DNA of 21,259 nt, taken from a virus. The DNA lies in IMG/VR virus record IMGVR_UViG_3300033273_000379, positions 1 to 21,259 of that record, one strand, 5' to 3'. This document shows positions 5,884-14,835 of the stretch, piece after piece (the first letter of the stretch is position 1; each line of letters starts with the position of its first letter). The notes below the pieces were generated by a model that had not been told where the DNA came from, made no database searches, and was given only the letters and a program-made list of their open reading frames with translations. The translations under genes were made by a program, and so were the position numbers.

Positions 5884-6584
5884 ACAACCTTCTGCATAAG
5901 AACTTGATATTCATCCATTATAATTTCAAATCCATTTTTCTGCAAGTATGGGATAGAATACTTTGCTTTACCATACTCATTATCATTCTGCTTCATTGAT
6001 TGTGGATTTCTAACATCATCAATCAAAACAATTCCATCTTCAGAAATCAAATTATTTTCAACAAGAATCTTAGATTCTCTAAGATGTAATTGTGCAGTTG
6101 GTTCAATGGGTGTCACATCACCAGTGTCCATATAGAGAAAGTCAATTTGACCTTCACCAGATTCTAGAAACTCTTCAGAAGACATAACAAAGTGTTCAAT
6201 ATTAGACAAACCTTCTGTCATAACTTTAGAACGAGTAATATGATTTGGCATCAAGTCAATTGATATCATTTCAATATCAGTTCCTTGAATCAGTTCTCCA
6301 AACACACGGGTAAAGCACCCAGCAGACCAATCCCATACTTCTGGATTATCTGGTTGCCAGTAAGATGAATCATCATCATTACAACCAGGAAACTGCCCAT
6401 CAACAAAACTACGGGATGTTCCAAGTTCAACAATCGTCTTTAACTTTTTCTTCTTTACCCAATCCCAACAATACTTAAATGTATCATATCGAAACTTGGG
6501 AACACGACCATAGTTCTCAGTGAAGACTTCATCAGAATAGTATGGAGCAAAAGCACCATCCATAAACTTTTTATACTTCTTCAT
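5880..6584 (-). CDS. Class I SAM-dependent methyltransferase-like protein (first of two)
   Basis: A 234-residue protein with a Rossmann-type methyltransferase core: motif I IVELGTSRS at 51-59, the motif II strand MISIDLMPN ending in an acidic residue (D110), and a later DFLYMDTGD acidic strand. The N-terminal 45 residues are helical and rich in Lys/Tyr. There is an unusual Asp/Ser/Trp-rich insert after motif I (GCNDDDSSYWQPDNP). Proteins of this type in glycan clusters methylate sugars or terminal groups, but motif I is loose, so this is a fold-level call. Both ends overlap neighbours by ATGA. It pairs with the next methyltransferase-like gene upstream. Confidence 0.65.
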   Translation of the reverse strand: MKKYKKFMDGAFAPYYSDEVFTENYGRVPKFRYDTFKYCWDWVKKKKLKTIVELGTSRSFVDGQFPGCNDDDSSYWQPDNPEVWDWSAGCFTRVFGELIQGTDIEMISIDLMPNHITRSKVMTEGLSNIEHFVMSSEEFLESGEGQIDFLYMDTGDVTPIEPTAQLHLRESKILVENNLISEDGIVLIDDVRNPQSMKQNDNEYGKAKYSIPYLQKNGFEIIMDEYQVLMQKVV

Positions 6585-7213
6585 GCTTTTCTCAGAACAT
6601 CAATAATAACATCAGAACCATCAAGAGTGGAATCAACCCAAAAAGTAGTGCCACAATAACTTTCTTCTTTGTGAATTTCAATATAATTTTCTGGAGGAGT
6701 TACAATATTATATCCGTAGATATTCTTAATAACTCTACCAGTTCTATCACTATCATGGCAAGCAATGATAGGAGCATGACCAAATGCAAAGTTGACAATA
6801 TCTCCTCTATTATGAATTCCTGCGTCAACAAAAATCACATCGTGCTCTTTACCTTCCATAAAAGGATTTACTATATCACCTAAAACTGAAAGATAAGAAA
6901 CATCCTGAAGAGGATACTGATTATCAATAGCATCTTGATTTGATTTTACAATCTCATCAGGCACTTGTATATAATTCAACTCCCAGTTCTTATAGTCTTT
7001 CAGAGTTTCCTTAGTTTGATTAGTCCACTCTAGATTATAATCACCAAGCGAAAGTTCTACCGAAGTAACTTGCTTTGCATTATCACAAATAAATTCTGTC
7101 CCAACACCAAGACCAAACTCCAAAAAAGAATTAACTTCTATGGTATCAAAAAGACTTTTGAAATAAGGAACCCAATCTTGAGCGATTGTTAGATTGTATT
7201 GTTTTTCAGTCAT
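6581..7213 (-). CDS. Class I SAM-methyltransferase-like protein (second of two)
   Basis: A 210-residue protein starting MTEKQYN; the ATG at 7213-7211 overlaps the stop of the upstream glycosyltransferase by 8 nt (ATGACTGA), so the longer reading from 7261 is unlikely. Glycine-rich motif I LEFGLGVGT (31-39), acidic strand end SVELS (51-55), and HDVIFVDAG (124-132) follow the class I methyltransferase order. The C-terminal half (HAPIIACHDSDR, then NIYGYN and a Cys/Gly strand) resembles sugar-cluster methyltransferases acting on small molecules. Substrate unknown. It lies in the centre of the sugar operon. Confidence 0.65.
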   Translation of the reverse strand: MTEKQYNLTIAQDWVPYFKSLFDTIEVNSFLEFGLGVGTEFICDNAKQVTSVELSLGDYNLEWTNQTKETLKDYKNWELNYIQVPDEIVKSNQDAIDNQYPLQDVSYLSVLGDIVNPFMEGKEHDVIFVDAGIHNRGDIVNFAFGHAPIIACHDSDRTGRVIKNIYGYNIVTPPENYIEIHKEESYCGTTFWVDSTLDGSDVIIDVLRKA

Positions 7214-8219
7214 AAACTTTTTTCCATTGATTAAGAGTTTTTTCTTTATGAGATTGAGCACATTCGGACATTATATCACGAATATCTTCTTTGTTATCTT
7301 TCACCATTTGAACAGCATCACCAATACCATCTAAATCTTCAAAGTAAACGGCAAACTTTTCATAGTCTTCATTATACCATTCACAATATTTTACTGTTTC
7401 TTCAGAAACACCTGTGCTAAAAAAATAGTTAGGTTGTCTGGAAAGTTCTAACAAAAGTCCTTCCGTTGGAAGAATGACTGGCATCTGCATTTGCATTAGT
7501 TCAAATGTAGTGAACTTTGAATATGCATCAGGAAACATTAGAAAGCATTCATAACTCTTAGAAAGTGTTTTGAGTTCTTCTGCACCACGATACTTTGCAT
7601 GTCTAGCAACTAAACCAAAAGACTCACACAACCCCTTTGAATTTTGAAAATTGTTATCATTGTGATATCTTGATACTAAAACATCACCAGCAGAGTCATC
7701 GAACTTGTAATCACCATCAAATCCTACAGAGTAATCTTCGTCCTCACATAGAGGATCTGAGATAGTTAGACCGATAGGTTTGATAGTTTCATATTGAGTA
7801 TCAATCCCATATCTGTTCAACCACAACTTTTCAAAATCAGTATAAGGAATTAGTTTTACTCTTTCATGATTTGAATAATTTTTTATCAATCTATGATAGG
7901 AAACATCACTCTCCATATTATAGTTGAATCTGTTTGAAATCCAAATATTTAATTTTCCCTCAAACTTGTCAATGTTTTGAAGAAAGATTCTTGAAAGAGG
8001 TGCAGTATCTGATGTAGTAATATAGTCAAATGATTGGAAATATTTTTCATTCTTATTCCAAATATCATTTGCCAGTTCTTCAGTCATATTAAAACATCCC
8101 TTTGGAAGAACTGTATTCCAAAGGGAAAAAATACTATCAAGTTTTAATCCAAGTTCTTTACAGATGTATTGATGGTCTTTAAGACATCCATAATGATGTG
8201 ATAGATGTAATACTTTCAT
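7206..8219 (-). CDS. Probable GT-B glycosyltransferase
   Basis: A 337-residue protein beginning MKVLHLSHHYGCLKDHQYIC, a typical first strand and loop of GT-B enzymes. The C-terminal domain has the donor-site pattern LMFPDAYSKFTTFELMQMQMPVILP (about 227-251; an F-x-x-x-E motif and a Met-rich helix preceding a P-V-I strand), where family 4-type enzymes bind the nucleotide sugar. It ends in a long Lys-rich helix. The classic EX7E motif is not complete, so it is a divergent member. The start overlaps the upstream gene as ATGA and the stop overlaps the downstream methyltransferase by 8 nt. Donor and acceptor are not deducible. Confidence 0.6.
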   Translation of the reverse strand: MKVLHLSHHYGCLKDHQYICKELGLKLDSIFSLWNTVLPKGCFNMTEELANDIWNKNEKYFQSFDYITTSDTAPLSRIFLQNIDKFEGKLNIWISNRFNYNMESDVSYHRLIKNYSNHERVKLIPYTDFEKLWLNRYGIDTQYETIKPIGLTISDPLCEDEDYSVGFDGDYKFDDSAGDVLVSRYHNDNNFQNSKGLCESFGLVARHAKYRGAEELKTLSKSYECFLMFPDAYSKFTTFELMQMQMPVILPTEGLLLELSRQPNYFFSTGVSEETVKYCEWYNEDYEKFAVYFEDLDGIGDAVQMVKDNKEDIRDIMSECAQSHKEKTLNQWKKVYD

Positions 8220-8974
8220 AAAATTTTTGTGGGCAAAAACATCCCTGGAATTCCACTAACATCTCTTCTCATGAGCATCTTCTTCACTGGAGATCTAAAG
8301 TCGGTATTACCTATTCTATAATAACTTTCATCATCTGTCAAAATTTCATTATAAAAACTATCGGAATCTTTTTTACTAAAAGAATTTTCACTAATCTTTC
8401 CTGTCGTTACAGCACTCCATTCATACTGACGAAAGAGTGGCTCATCAAATGAGTAAACGTTGTAGAGTTTGTGTATCTCAGCAAATCCAATATCTAAATG
8501 ATTTTCAATTTCATATCCATGATGATATGCAACTCTACGACAAACATCAACATACTCTTTTGAAAAGTATCCAATGGCATGAGTAGCGAGCATATTATAA
8601 ACTCTTACAAAATCATCACTGATTTTCTTTATATGCACAAAAGGTCCAGAGTGATTCATATATCTACCCCAGTGAGAGATACCAAGATATAAACTATCAG
8701 TATCATCTGGAATTTCAATCTCGTCTACAAATTCTTTATTCAGAGCACAGTCATCTTCAAGAATAATAAATGGTGGTTCAATATCCATACTGAGGATGGC
8801 ATGATGTGAACGAGCACACCCAATAATACGACCTGCTTCATGTCGGATAGCATTGAATCGATAAACATACTTGAATCCTGCATTCTTCAGCATAGATTCA
8901 GTATGCTTTCTCTTCTCATCCTCACCTTCCAGATTCACATAGTAAACTGGAATATCAGTCAGTTTAATTTTCAT
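8216..8974 (-). CDS. Glycosyltransferase family 25-like protein (second copy)
   Basis: A 252-residue protein with the same landmarks as the transferase at 4215-5006: PVYYVNLEGEDEKR near the N-terminus (9-22), IGCARSHHAIL (51-61) and the metal-binding IILEDDC with E73-D74-D75. The second half is divergent and rich in Tyr and Asp. It is therefore a diverged paralogue in the same operon and may add a different residue to the same glycan. ATGA overlaps at both ends couple it to its neighbours. Family membership is well supported; linkage specificity is unknown. Confidence 0.8.
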   Translation of the reverse strand: MKIKLTDIPVYYVNLEGEDEKRKHTESMLKNAGFKYVYRFNAIRHEAGRIIGCARSHHAILSMDIEPPFIILEDDCALNKEFVDEIEIPDDTDSLYLGISHWGRYMNHSGPFVHIKKISDDFVRVYNMLATHAIGYFSKEYVDVCRRVAYHHGYEIENHLDIGFAEIHKLYNVYSFDEPLFRQYEWSAVTTGKISENSFSKKDSDSFYNEILTDDESYYRIGNTDFRSPVKKMLMRRDVSGIPGMFLPTKIL

Positions 8975-9855
8975 AATACAGACAATAAAGAGTTTACCCG
9001 ATTTACATATGTGTGATGTTTTCTAATGTAATCTTGATTATCACGAAGAACATCTTTGGTTGCTTTCTTAGAATCTTCTTCGGTCTTTAAGTAAAGTTCA
9101 GCAAGATCAGAACAAGCAGTAATTCTACCTTCAAAGAACTTGAGAATCTTTTCAGAGTTAGTTCCAGTCCAACAACCATAACTCATATTCTTAAAGATTC
9201 TACAAGGGACATAACCATTATTCAAATGGCATTCTGGTCGCAAATCAAAATTCAAATATGAATCTTTTACCAAACTAACAGATGTTTTACTGTCAATAAA
9301 TCCCCTTGAAGTAGGACTATATCCTCCACTAGCAATAAATCTCTTGCCATGAGAAGTTGCAACGGAAGATAACTTATAAAAATACTCAGTATTAAGAGAA
9401 CCAACATAGTTGATGTCTTCTCTATTAGCATCATATAGAACTGGATGCTTTTCTTCAATCTCACCAGGCAATAAATCAGTTGCCCACATAATCACAACAG
9501 TCTTAGTATCCTTATCATACCAAGACCAATCATCAATACACTGCCAGTCTACGCCCCAATTATAACCTTCATGATAAACAAGAAGGTTATGAATGTTATC
9601 ACCTTCATGTTTTTCAAAATCATCCGCAAGGTTATGAATGAAGTATTGAGATGATTCTTCTATAGGGAGATAGTTACGGCAACTATTCTCAGTCAGAACA
9701 ATACAATCTTTCACCTCATCAGCATAATCTGGATCATCATCACACCAGACTACATCATAATCCAAATAAGAAAACGCTTTAGCAAATCCTAGGTGAATAT
9801 ATGAATGTGTATGAGTATCTGGGGGATGTCCCCAGATAACAACTTTATTGGTCAT
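8971..9855 (-). CDS. Probable GT-B glycosyltransferase
   Basis: A 294-residue protein. N-terminal KVVIWGHPPDTHTHSYIHLGFAKAF suggests a GT-B acceptor domain with a His-rich loop. The linker strand INYVGSLN (148-155) and the donor-domain segment GYVPCRIFKNMSYG (214-227) follow the usual order of family 1/4-like sugar transferases, where the latter loop contacts the nucleotide. It ends in a helical region typical of the swap-back helix. The ATG lies 1 nt after the upstream stop, with GGAG as ribosome site. Fucosyl- or hexosyl-transfer is possible; the donor cannot be named. Confidence 0.65.
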   Translation of the reverse strand: MTNKVVIWGHPPDTHTHSYIHLGFAKAFSYLDYDVVWCDDDPDYADEVKDCIVLTENSCRNYLPIEESSQYFIHNLADDFEKHEGDNIHNLLVYHEGYNWGVDWQCIDDWSWYDKDTKTVVIMWATDLLPGEIEEKHPVLYDANREDINYVGSLNTEYFYKLSSVATSHGKRFIASGGYSPTSRGFIDSKTSVSLVKDSYLNFDLRPECHLNNGYVPCRIFKNMSYGCWTGTNSEKILKFFEGRITACSDLAELYLKTEEDSKKATKDVLRDNQDYIRKHHTYVNRVNSLLSVL

Positions 9856-9856
9856 A

Positions 9857-10561
9857 TCAACTCCGAACTGCAGCGTGATTCTTTTCTAACGCTACAATTT
9901 TAGCATCAAATGGAACATTCCATCCACCAGGATTGATACGTGCTGCTTCTGGATAACAATACGATGGAGTAAGTTCAATAGTGGGCGGATTATTAATCAG
10001 ATAACGATTCATGTGAGATTCATCATGCCAGACAGCAATTAATCCGTTCTCAAAATCCTTTTCAACATTATCTACAATAGTTTGAGACATCTTGAGGAAA
10101 TGCTCAGGTTTTCCTCCATTGAATCCACCAGCATAATACATGCTACCTTCACCTGCAGGAACAAATGCTGTTGATTCTGGACGACGCTCATAGGAGAACT
10201 GACCCTTATCTTTGAACCAAAACCCAGGATGTTGAGTGGCAACCAAATCACCAAGAATTTCATCACCAACTTTATCTTCAATTCGCATATCTACATCCAT
10301 GTAGAAGCAATAATCAAACTGAGAGATGTATTCCTTTTCCTTTACGAAATAATGATACCTTTTAAGAGTAGGAATTGGCCAAGGTTCATGCTCAATCTGA
10401 GAGATTTTGACGTTATCCGATACTTCTTCAATCTCGTGGTTGGTGAATACTAATGCTGAGATATCATGTCCATTCAAAAAGTTTTCTTCTACAGACTCAA
10501 GGAGTTGTTCAACAAATTGAATGTACTTATTTGTTGCGATGTTTAGAATACAAATTTTCAT
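9857..10561 (-). CDS. Family 6 glycosyltransferase (histo-blood-group ABO type)
   Basis: A 234-residue GT-A retaining transferase of the family that includes human ABO and alpha-1,3-galactosyltransferases. Motifs are EPWPIPTLKRYHYF (59-72), the metal motif FYMDVDMRI with D89-V-D91, MYYAGGFNGG (141-150), and the family hallmark WHDESHMNRYL (178-188), which carries the catalytic Glu. Many bacterial members replace DXD with NXN; this one keeps DXD, like the animal enzymes and like a member described in a cyanophage. Expected reaction: transfer of Gal or GalNAc in alpha-1,3 linkage, often to a fucosylated acceptor, which matches the fucose genes in this operon. It lacks the TM stem of animal enzymes. 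The start overlaps the glf stop as ATGA. Confidence 0.92.
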   Translation of the reverse strand: MKICILNIATNKYIQFVEQLLESVEENFLNGHDISALVFTNHEIEEVSDNVKISQIEHEPWPIPTLKRYHYFVKEKEYISQFDYCFYMDVDMRIEDKVGDEILGDLVATQHPGFWFKDKGQFSYERRPESTAFVPAGEGSMYYAGGFNGGKPEHFLKMSQTIVDNVEKDFENGLIAVWHDESHMNRYLINNPPTIELTPSYCYPEAARINPGGWNVPFDAKIVALEKNHAAVRS

Positions 10562-11637
10562 TTAGCTTTATTCATTGCAGATTCAATAACCACATGCATA
10601 TCCATGTACTTATATTCTGATAGTCTACCACCAAACAAAACATTGGTCAATGACTTTGCAGAATCTCCATACTTCTTATACAGAGTCTGATTTGCATCAT
10701 CATTTATAGGATAGTAAGGTGTCAATCCTCTCTCATAAGTTTGTGGATATTCTTTTGTAATTACTGTATGGTCAGTTTTGGCACCTTCAAAGTGCTTATG
10801 TTCTATGATACGAGTATATTTTCTACTCATGTCACAATAATTTATAACTGCATTCCCTTGGTGATTTTCCTCTTCCAATCTTTTTACATCAAATCTCAGA
10901 GAACGATAATCAAGTTCACCATACTGATAATCAAAGTATTCATCAATCTTTCCAGTATAGACAACAGTTTTTGCCAGTGAATTAAAATATTTTCTATCAG
11001 AGAAATAATCTGTATTCAATTTGACTTCTATACCATCCAACATATTTTCAAACATCTTAGTATATCCACCAATAGGAATACCTTGATACTTGTCATTAAA
11101 ATAGTTGTTATCGAATGTAAATCTCAATGGCAGACGTTTGATGATAAACGCAGGCAAATCAATTGCTCTACGACCCCACTGCTTTTCGGTATAATCTTTA
11201 ATTAGTGTATAGTAAATATCATTACCAACTAGCGATAGTGCTTGTTGCTCAAGATTAAAAACTGGACCCATATATCTTTGTTGGTCCAATATGAGTTGTG
11301 CAGAATCTGGAGTTTTTACTCCCCACAACTCATAAAAAGTATTCATATTGAATGGCAATGAATACAGTTTGCCATTCGAATATGCTTTGGGTGAATTTAT
11401 AAAATTATTAAACTCAGCAAATCTGTTTACAAATTCCCAAACTTTTTTATTACTTGTATGAAATATATGAGCACCATACTTGTGAACATTGATACCATCA
11501 ACATTCTCTGTATAGCAATTACCAGCAATATGATCTCTCTTGTCAATGATTAGGCATTTCTTTCCGGCATCAGTAACTAATCTGGCAAATGTAGTTCCAA
11601 ATAGTCCACATCCAACAATAAGATAATCATACTGCAT
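10558..11637 (-). CDS. glf: UDP-galactopyranose mutase
   Basis: A 359-residue FAD enzyme that interconverts UDP-galactopyranose and UDP-galactofuranose; reduced flavin is required. The N-terminal Rossmann motif is VGCGLFG (8-14), followed by IDKRDHIAGNCYT and KYGAHIFHT, a family signature at the isoalloxazine/substrate site. Further signatures are LPFNMNTF, YTEKQWGRR, FGGRLSEYKYMDM near the C-terminus (FAD-binding), and Tyr/Arg residues for the diphosphate. Length is normal (about 360-390). It overlaps the upstream gene by 11 nt and the GT6 gene by 4 nt. It implies that the glycan contains galactofuranose, a sugar of bacterial O-antigens. Confidence 0.96.
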   Translation of the reverse strand: MQYDYLIVGCGLFGTTFARLVTDAGKKCLIIDKRDHIAGNCYTENVDGINVHKYGAHIFHTSNKKVWEFVNRFAEFNNFINSPKAYSNGKLYSLPFNMNTFYELWGVKTPDSAQLILDQQRYMGPVFNLEQQALSLVGNDIYYTLIKDYTEKQWGRRAIDLPAFIIKRLPLRFTFDNNYFNDKYQGIPIGGYTKMFENMLDGIEVKLNTDYFSDRKYFNSLAKTVVYTGKIDEYFDYQYGELDYRSLRFDVKRLEEENHQGNAVINYCDMSRKYTRIIEHKHFEGAKTDHTVITKEYPQTYERGLTPYYPINDDANQTLYKKYGDSAKSLTNVLFGGRLSEYKYMDMHVVIESAMNKAK

Positions 11638-12286
11638 TAAAAATTAACCCCCACATTCTTTCAATTATATGACCTTCATATGGATTATATTTGAATACTC
11701 CATCGTAGTCAACTTGCTCTTCATATGTTAGAAACGTTATAAGTTTCTCATAGATTTCTTTTTTGTTATTCAAAATCAAATCTTTTGTTATGCAGAAAGA
11801 ACCATTTGATTTAAATGTAACTTCCTTAGGACATTTTTTCTCAAAAACCTCTTCATAGATTGTCTTCAGAGTTCTGTTAAAATCATTTGGGTGACCAGAA
11901 GCGATTGGATAGATTCCTGGAGCACCATTCTCATCGCAAGTTTTATACTGTTCACCATACCAATTAAAGTAGTTCTCAGCATCTTGCAACATCAAATCAT
12001 TATCAATATAATCAAAGAAAGATGGGATATTATCAAATGGCCATGCTTGTGTAAAAACAATTAGGTCAGAAAGATTATCATAATTTTCAACAATGTGATA
12101 TAAAAATGATTCAGATTCTCTACCAAGATTAGGTCTATTGATTACTTTTATATTCTTTGATTTTATGCCAGGACTTGTATTTCCTTTATTATAAATGTAG
12201 ATATCGATTCCCTCTTCATCAAAGTCAGATATCCATCCAACGTTTTCACTGTATCTACTAAGAACAATCGATTTTGTAAGAGACAT
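11627..12286 (-). CDS. DUF3431-like protein in glycan operon
   Basis: A 219-residue protein; the best start is the ATG at 12286-12284, 2 nt after the upstream stop (TGATAATG), rather than the TTG 6 nt earlier. N-terminal SIVLSRYSENVGWI and the motif NLGRESESFLYHIVENYDNL (53-72) followed by DLIVFTQAWP (74-83) match the pattern of DUF3431 proteins, which sit in sugar clusters and look like a GT-A-related fold without a classical DXD. Possibly a glycosyltransferase of an uncharacterised type. Its 3' end overlaps glf by 11 nt. Confidence 0.6.
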   Translation of the reverse strand: MSLTKSIVLSRYSENVGWISDFDEEGIDIYIYNKGNTSPGIKSKNIKVINRPNLGRESESFLYHIVENYDNLSDLIVFTQAWPFDNIPSFFDYIDNDLMLQDAENYFNWYGEQYKTCDENGAPGIYPIASGHPNDFNRTLKTIYEEVFEKKCPKEVTFKSNGSFCITKDLILNNKKEIYEKLITFLTYEEQVDYDGVFKYNPYEGHIIERMWGLIFNAV

Positions 12287-12288
12287 TA

Positions 12289-13116
12289 TCAATACCTATA
12301 TTGATGTAATTTGTGTGCAAAGAGAATTACTTTGTCCTTATAAAAATAATTTCCATCATCAAGAATCAATCTTGATGGAACACCACAGTTGTGAAGTGTA
12401 TCATAAGAATATGATTCATCTCCATTTCTAATAGAGTGGTGTGCATGAGAATGAAAACTATAGTCTAAAGGTATGTAATTAAAATACTTACCAATGATAA
12501 CATTAATCAAATATTGCTGATAACAAAAGTGATTGATGATTGATTGAAGTTCCTGATGAGTTTCTGCATACAACTCTGAAAGAGTTTTAAAGTCTTTCTT
12601 TCTACCAATTAGGACACCAGTATTCATCTCCTTATAGTTTTTTATTTCTCCTGGTTCAATATCATATCTACTTTTCAAGAAGTCACATATTCTACCAAAA
12701 GTTCCAGGGTCTTTGATGTCTTCAAGTGATGAATTTAATTTGTAATTAAAATTTGCAAGGAAAGTATTTTCTGGAAGACTTCTAATCATTTCAAGTTCTT
12801 TGTCAGAAAACTCTCTTTGAAGAATAATATCTCCATCGGTAAAGATGATAATATCTTCATCATCACACTCTGGAAAGAAATTTACAAACTCACCATGCTG
12901 TATGCATCTATTTGAATTTTTTGCTTTGATATCTTCCCAAGGAATATACTTTTTAGTGATGCCATAGGTGTTGACATCTACATCAATATCATCAACCAGA
13001 AAAACATATTTCTGAACTTTCTCAGTATTGCTAGAATAACTTTCTAGACAATCATTAAAAATTTTTGTTGAAAAATAATTTGTATCTGCGCCAGTGCATA
13101 AGAATATATTTTTCAT
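12289..13116 (-). CDS. Probable GT-A glycosyltransferase (DXD type)
   Basis: A 275-residue protein starting at ATG 13116-13114, which overlaps the upstream fucosyltransferase stop as ATGA; a start 12 nt earlier is less likely. IIIFTDGDIILQ at 90-101 provides a DXD-type motif (D94-G-D96) at the end of a hydrophobic strand. YKEMNTGVLIG (161-171) matches the MNxGvfi-type strand of GT8 and related enzymes, and a His-rich stretch YSFHSHAHH follows near the C-terminus, where GT8-like enzymes have a metal-binding His. This supports a retaining GT-A transferase. Donor and acceptor unknown. Confidence 0.7.
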   Translation of the reverse strand: MKNIFLCTGADTNYFSTKIFNDCLESYSSNTEKVQKYVFLVDDIDVDVNTYGITKKYIPWEDIKAKNSNRCIQHGEFVNFFPECDDEDIIIFTDGDIILQREFSDKELEMIRSLPENTFLANFNYKLNSSLEDIKDPGTFGRICDFLKSRYDIEPGEIKNYKEMNTGVLIGRKKDFKTLSELYAETHQELQSIINHFCYQQYLINVIIGKYFNYIPLDYSFHSHAHHSIRNGDESYSYDTLHNCGVPSRLILDDGNYFYKDKVILFAHKLHQYRY

Positions 13117-13898
13117 AATACTTCCCATCCTTCACAATACATGTCTTTAGTTTCTTTATTTACACACTCACCACCAAACCAATTCTTAGGTGCAATAACT
13201 TTATTACTATCTGATAACCAAGCACCCCACCAACTATAAGAACTATTGGCAATGATGTGATACTTACACAGAGTCATCAAACATAAATCACAATCAGTTG
13301 AGTTACCTTCAGCAATCATAAATCTATCACCAGAAAATAATTCTTGCTCTTTACACCATTCAGGATCATCAGAAAAAACAACTACAGGAAGTTCTGGAAG
13401 TCTAGAAAGTCCTTCCTCATAATATTCCATTGTTTGTGTAGGATGATTTGGATTGACTACATAATCACCTCTACGGATATGAAGTGAAATCATATCTTCA
13501 TTAATAAATCCCTGACAAAGTTCTAACAGATCTTGTTTGAAGGTAAAGTCTTCCCTAATTTCATCTTCAATATTCTTGAAATACTTTTCTGTTTGAAAGT
13601 ATCCAAGAAGATCTACATTATCAGGACATCGGTTATATAACCTCTCATCAAAGTGATGAATTTTCTCTTGAATCACTGGTTGCTGATAAACACCCAATTG
13701 ATTCTTTCTTTCTAATGCAAAAACATCATAGAGTATGATATCAGAGTCCTTTACATTTTTATCAACCTGCCCAAAAACTTCCCTTGGAGGAATTACAAAA
13801 TCATACCCACGATGCCTTGCAATTCCCTTCAAAGAAGCGTATTGAAACATTTGATTGGCAAGTCTACCAAGATTGCCAAGATTATTGAACGAAATCAT
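13113..13898 (-). CDS. Alpha-1,2-fucosyltransferase, family GT11
   Basis: A 261-residue enzyme transferring fucose from GDP-fucose, normally to galactose in alpha-1,2 linkage. The hallmark GT11 motifs are complete: an N-terminal variant of G-x-x-NQMFQYA (GRLANQMFQYA, 11-21), the GDP-fucose-binding LHIRRGDY (139-146), VVVFSDDPEWC (172-182), and the C-terminal NSSYSWWGAWL (218-228). The gene is directly downstream of gmd and fcl, which make its donor substrate, and overlaps fcl by 17 nt. Its product could be the fucosylated acceptor required by the GT6 enzyme further down the operon. Length is in the lower range of the family. Confidence 0.95.
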   Translation of the reverse strand: MISFNNLGNLGRLANQMFQYASLKGIARHRGYDFVIPPREVFGQVDKNVKDSDIILYDVFALERKNQLGVYQQPVIQEKIHHFDERLYNRCPDNVDLLGYFQTEKYFKNIEDEIREDFTFKQDLLELCQGFINEDMISLHIRRGDYVVNPNHPTQTMEYYEEGLSRLPELPVVVFSDDPEWCKEQELFSGDRFMIAEGNSTDCDLCLMTLCKYHIIANSSYSWWGAWLSDSNKVIAPKNWFGGECVNKETKDMYCEGWEVL

Positions 13899-14835
13899 TA
13901 TACCATTCGTAAGTTGATTTAATACCTTCCATCAAATCAATCTTTGGTTCCCACCCAAGCGATTTAATTTTATCTACATTCAGAACTTTGCGCGGAGTGC
14001 CATTTGGTTTTGATGTATCCCAATCAATACCACCAGTGAATCCAACAACACTAGAAATGATGCTTGCAAGTTCTTTGATGGTGACATCTTTGCCCGTCCC
14101 AACATTGATTGGTTCTGGTTCATCATACTTCAGCATGGCAACAAAACATGCCTCTGCTAGGTCATCAACATGAAGGAACTCCCGCATCGGAGAACCATCA
14201 CCCCATAGAGTTACTGGATACTGATAAGAACCACCAAGATCATGACCGATAACATTTTTGCCAGCATCAAGTTTACGAATCAATGCAGGAAGAACATGTG
14301 ATGTTTCAAGGTCAAAGTTATCATTAGGACCATACAAATTCGTAGGCATCAAAGAGATTGCATTGAATCCATACTGCTGACGATATGCCTGACACATCTT
14401 GATGCCTGCAATCTTAGCAATTGCATAGGCATCATTCGTTGGTTCTAGAGGACCTGTCATTAGATACTCTTCTTTGATTGGTTGCTCACACATCTTGGGA
14501 TAGATGCATGAAGAACCCAGGAAGAGAAGTTTCTTAACACCAAACTTCCTTGCAGCATGAATGATGTTTGACTGAATCATCAAGTTATCGTAGATGAAGT
14601 GTCCAGGATAACTTTTGTTAGCAACAATCCCACCTACCTTTGCTGCGGCAAGATAAACATATTCTGGTTCGTTACTTTTGAAAAACCTTTCAACATCATC
14701 TTGTCTTCGCAAGTCGAAATGACTTGAAGGTGTTGAAAGAATGTTCGTATATCCTTTTCGATGAAGCATACGAACAATTGCCGAACCCACAAGACCTGTG
14801 TTTCCAGCAACATAAACGCGACTCTCACTGTCCAT
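13882..14835 (-). CDS. fcl: GDP-L-fucose synthase
   Basis: A 317-residue extended SDR that performs the 3,5-epimerisation and 4-reduction of GDP-4-keto-6-deoxymannose using NADPH. The Rossmann motif [10 protein letters not shown] is at 9-18, LGSSCIYP at 106-113, and the catalytic YAIAK is Y137/K141. [17 protein letters not shown] is almost identical in pattern to E. coli WcaG. The ATG at 14835-14833 overlaps the gmd stop by 11 nt; the ATG at 14853 would add residues inside gmd. Full length. Together with gmd it forms the complete de novo route from GDP-mannose to GDP-fucose. Confidence 0.97.
   Translation of the reverse strand: MDSESRVYVAGNTGLVGSAIVRMLHRKGYTNILSTPSSHFDLRRQDDVERFFKSNEPEYVYLAAAKVGGIVANKSYPGHFIYDNLMIQSNIIHAARKFGVKKLLFLGSSCIYPKMCEQPIKEEYLMTGPLEPTNDAYAIAKIAGIKMCQAYRQQYGFNAISLMPTNLYGPNDNFDLETSHVLPALIRKLDAGKNVIGHDLGGSYQYPVTLWGDGSPMREFLHVDDLAEACFVAMLKYDEPEPINVGTGKDVTIKELASIISSVVGFTGGIDWDTSKPNGTPRKVLNVDKIKSLGWEPKIDLMEGIKSTYEWYNDFVQ

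Noticed and set aside
12287-12292. TTG start for the DUF3431-like gene
   Set aside because: An ATG 6 nt downstream, 2 nt after the upstream stop, is more natural and costs only two residues.
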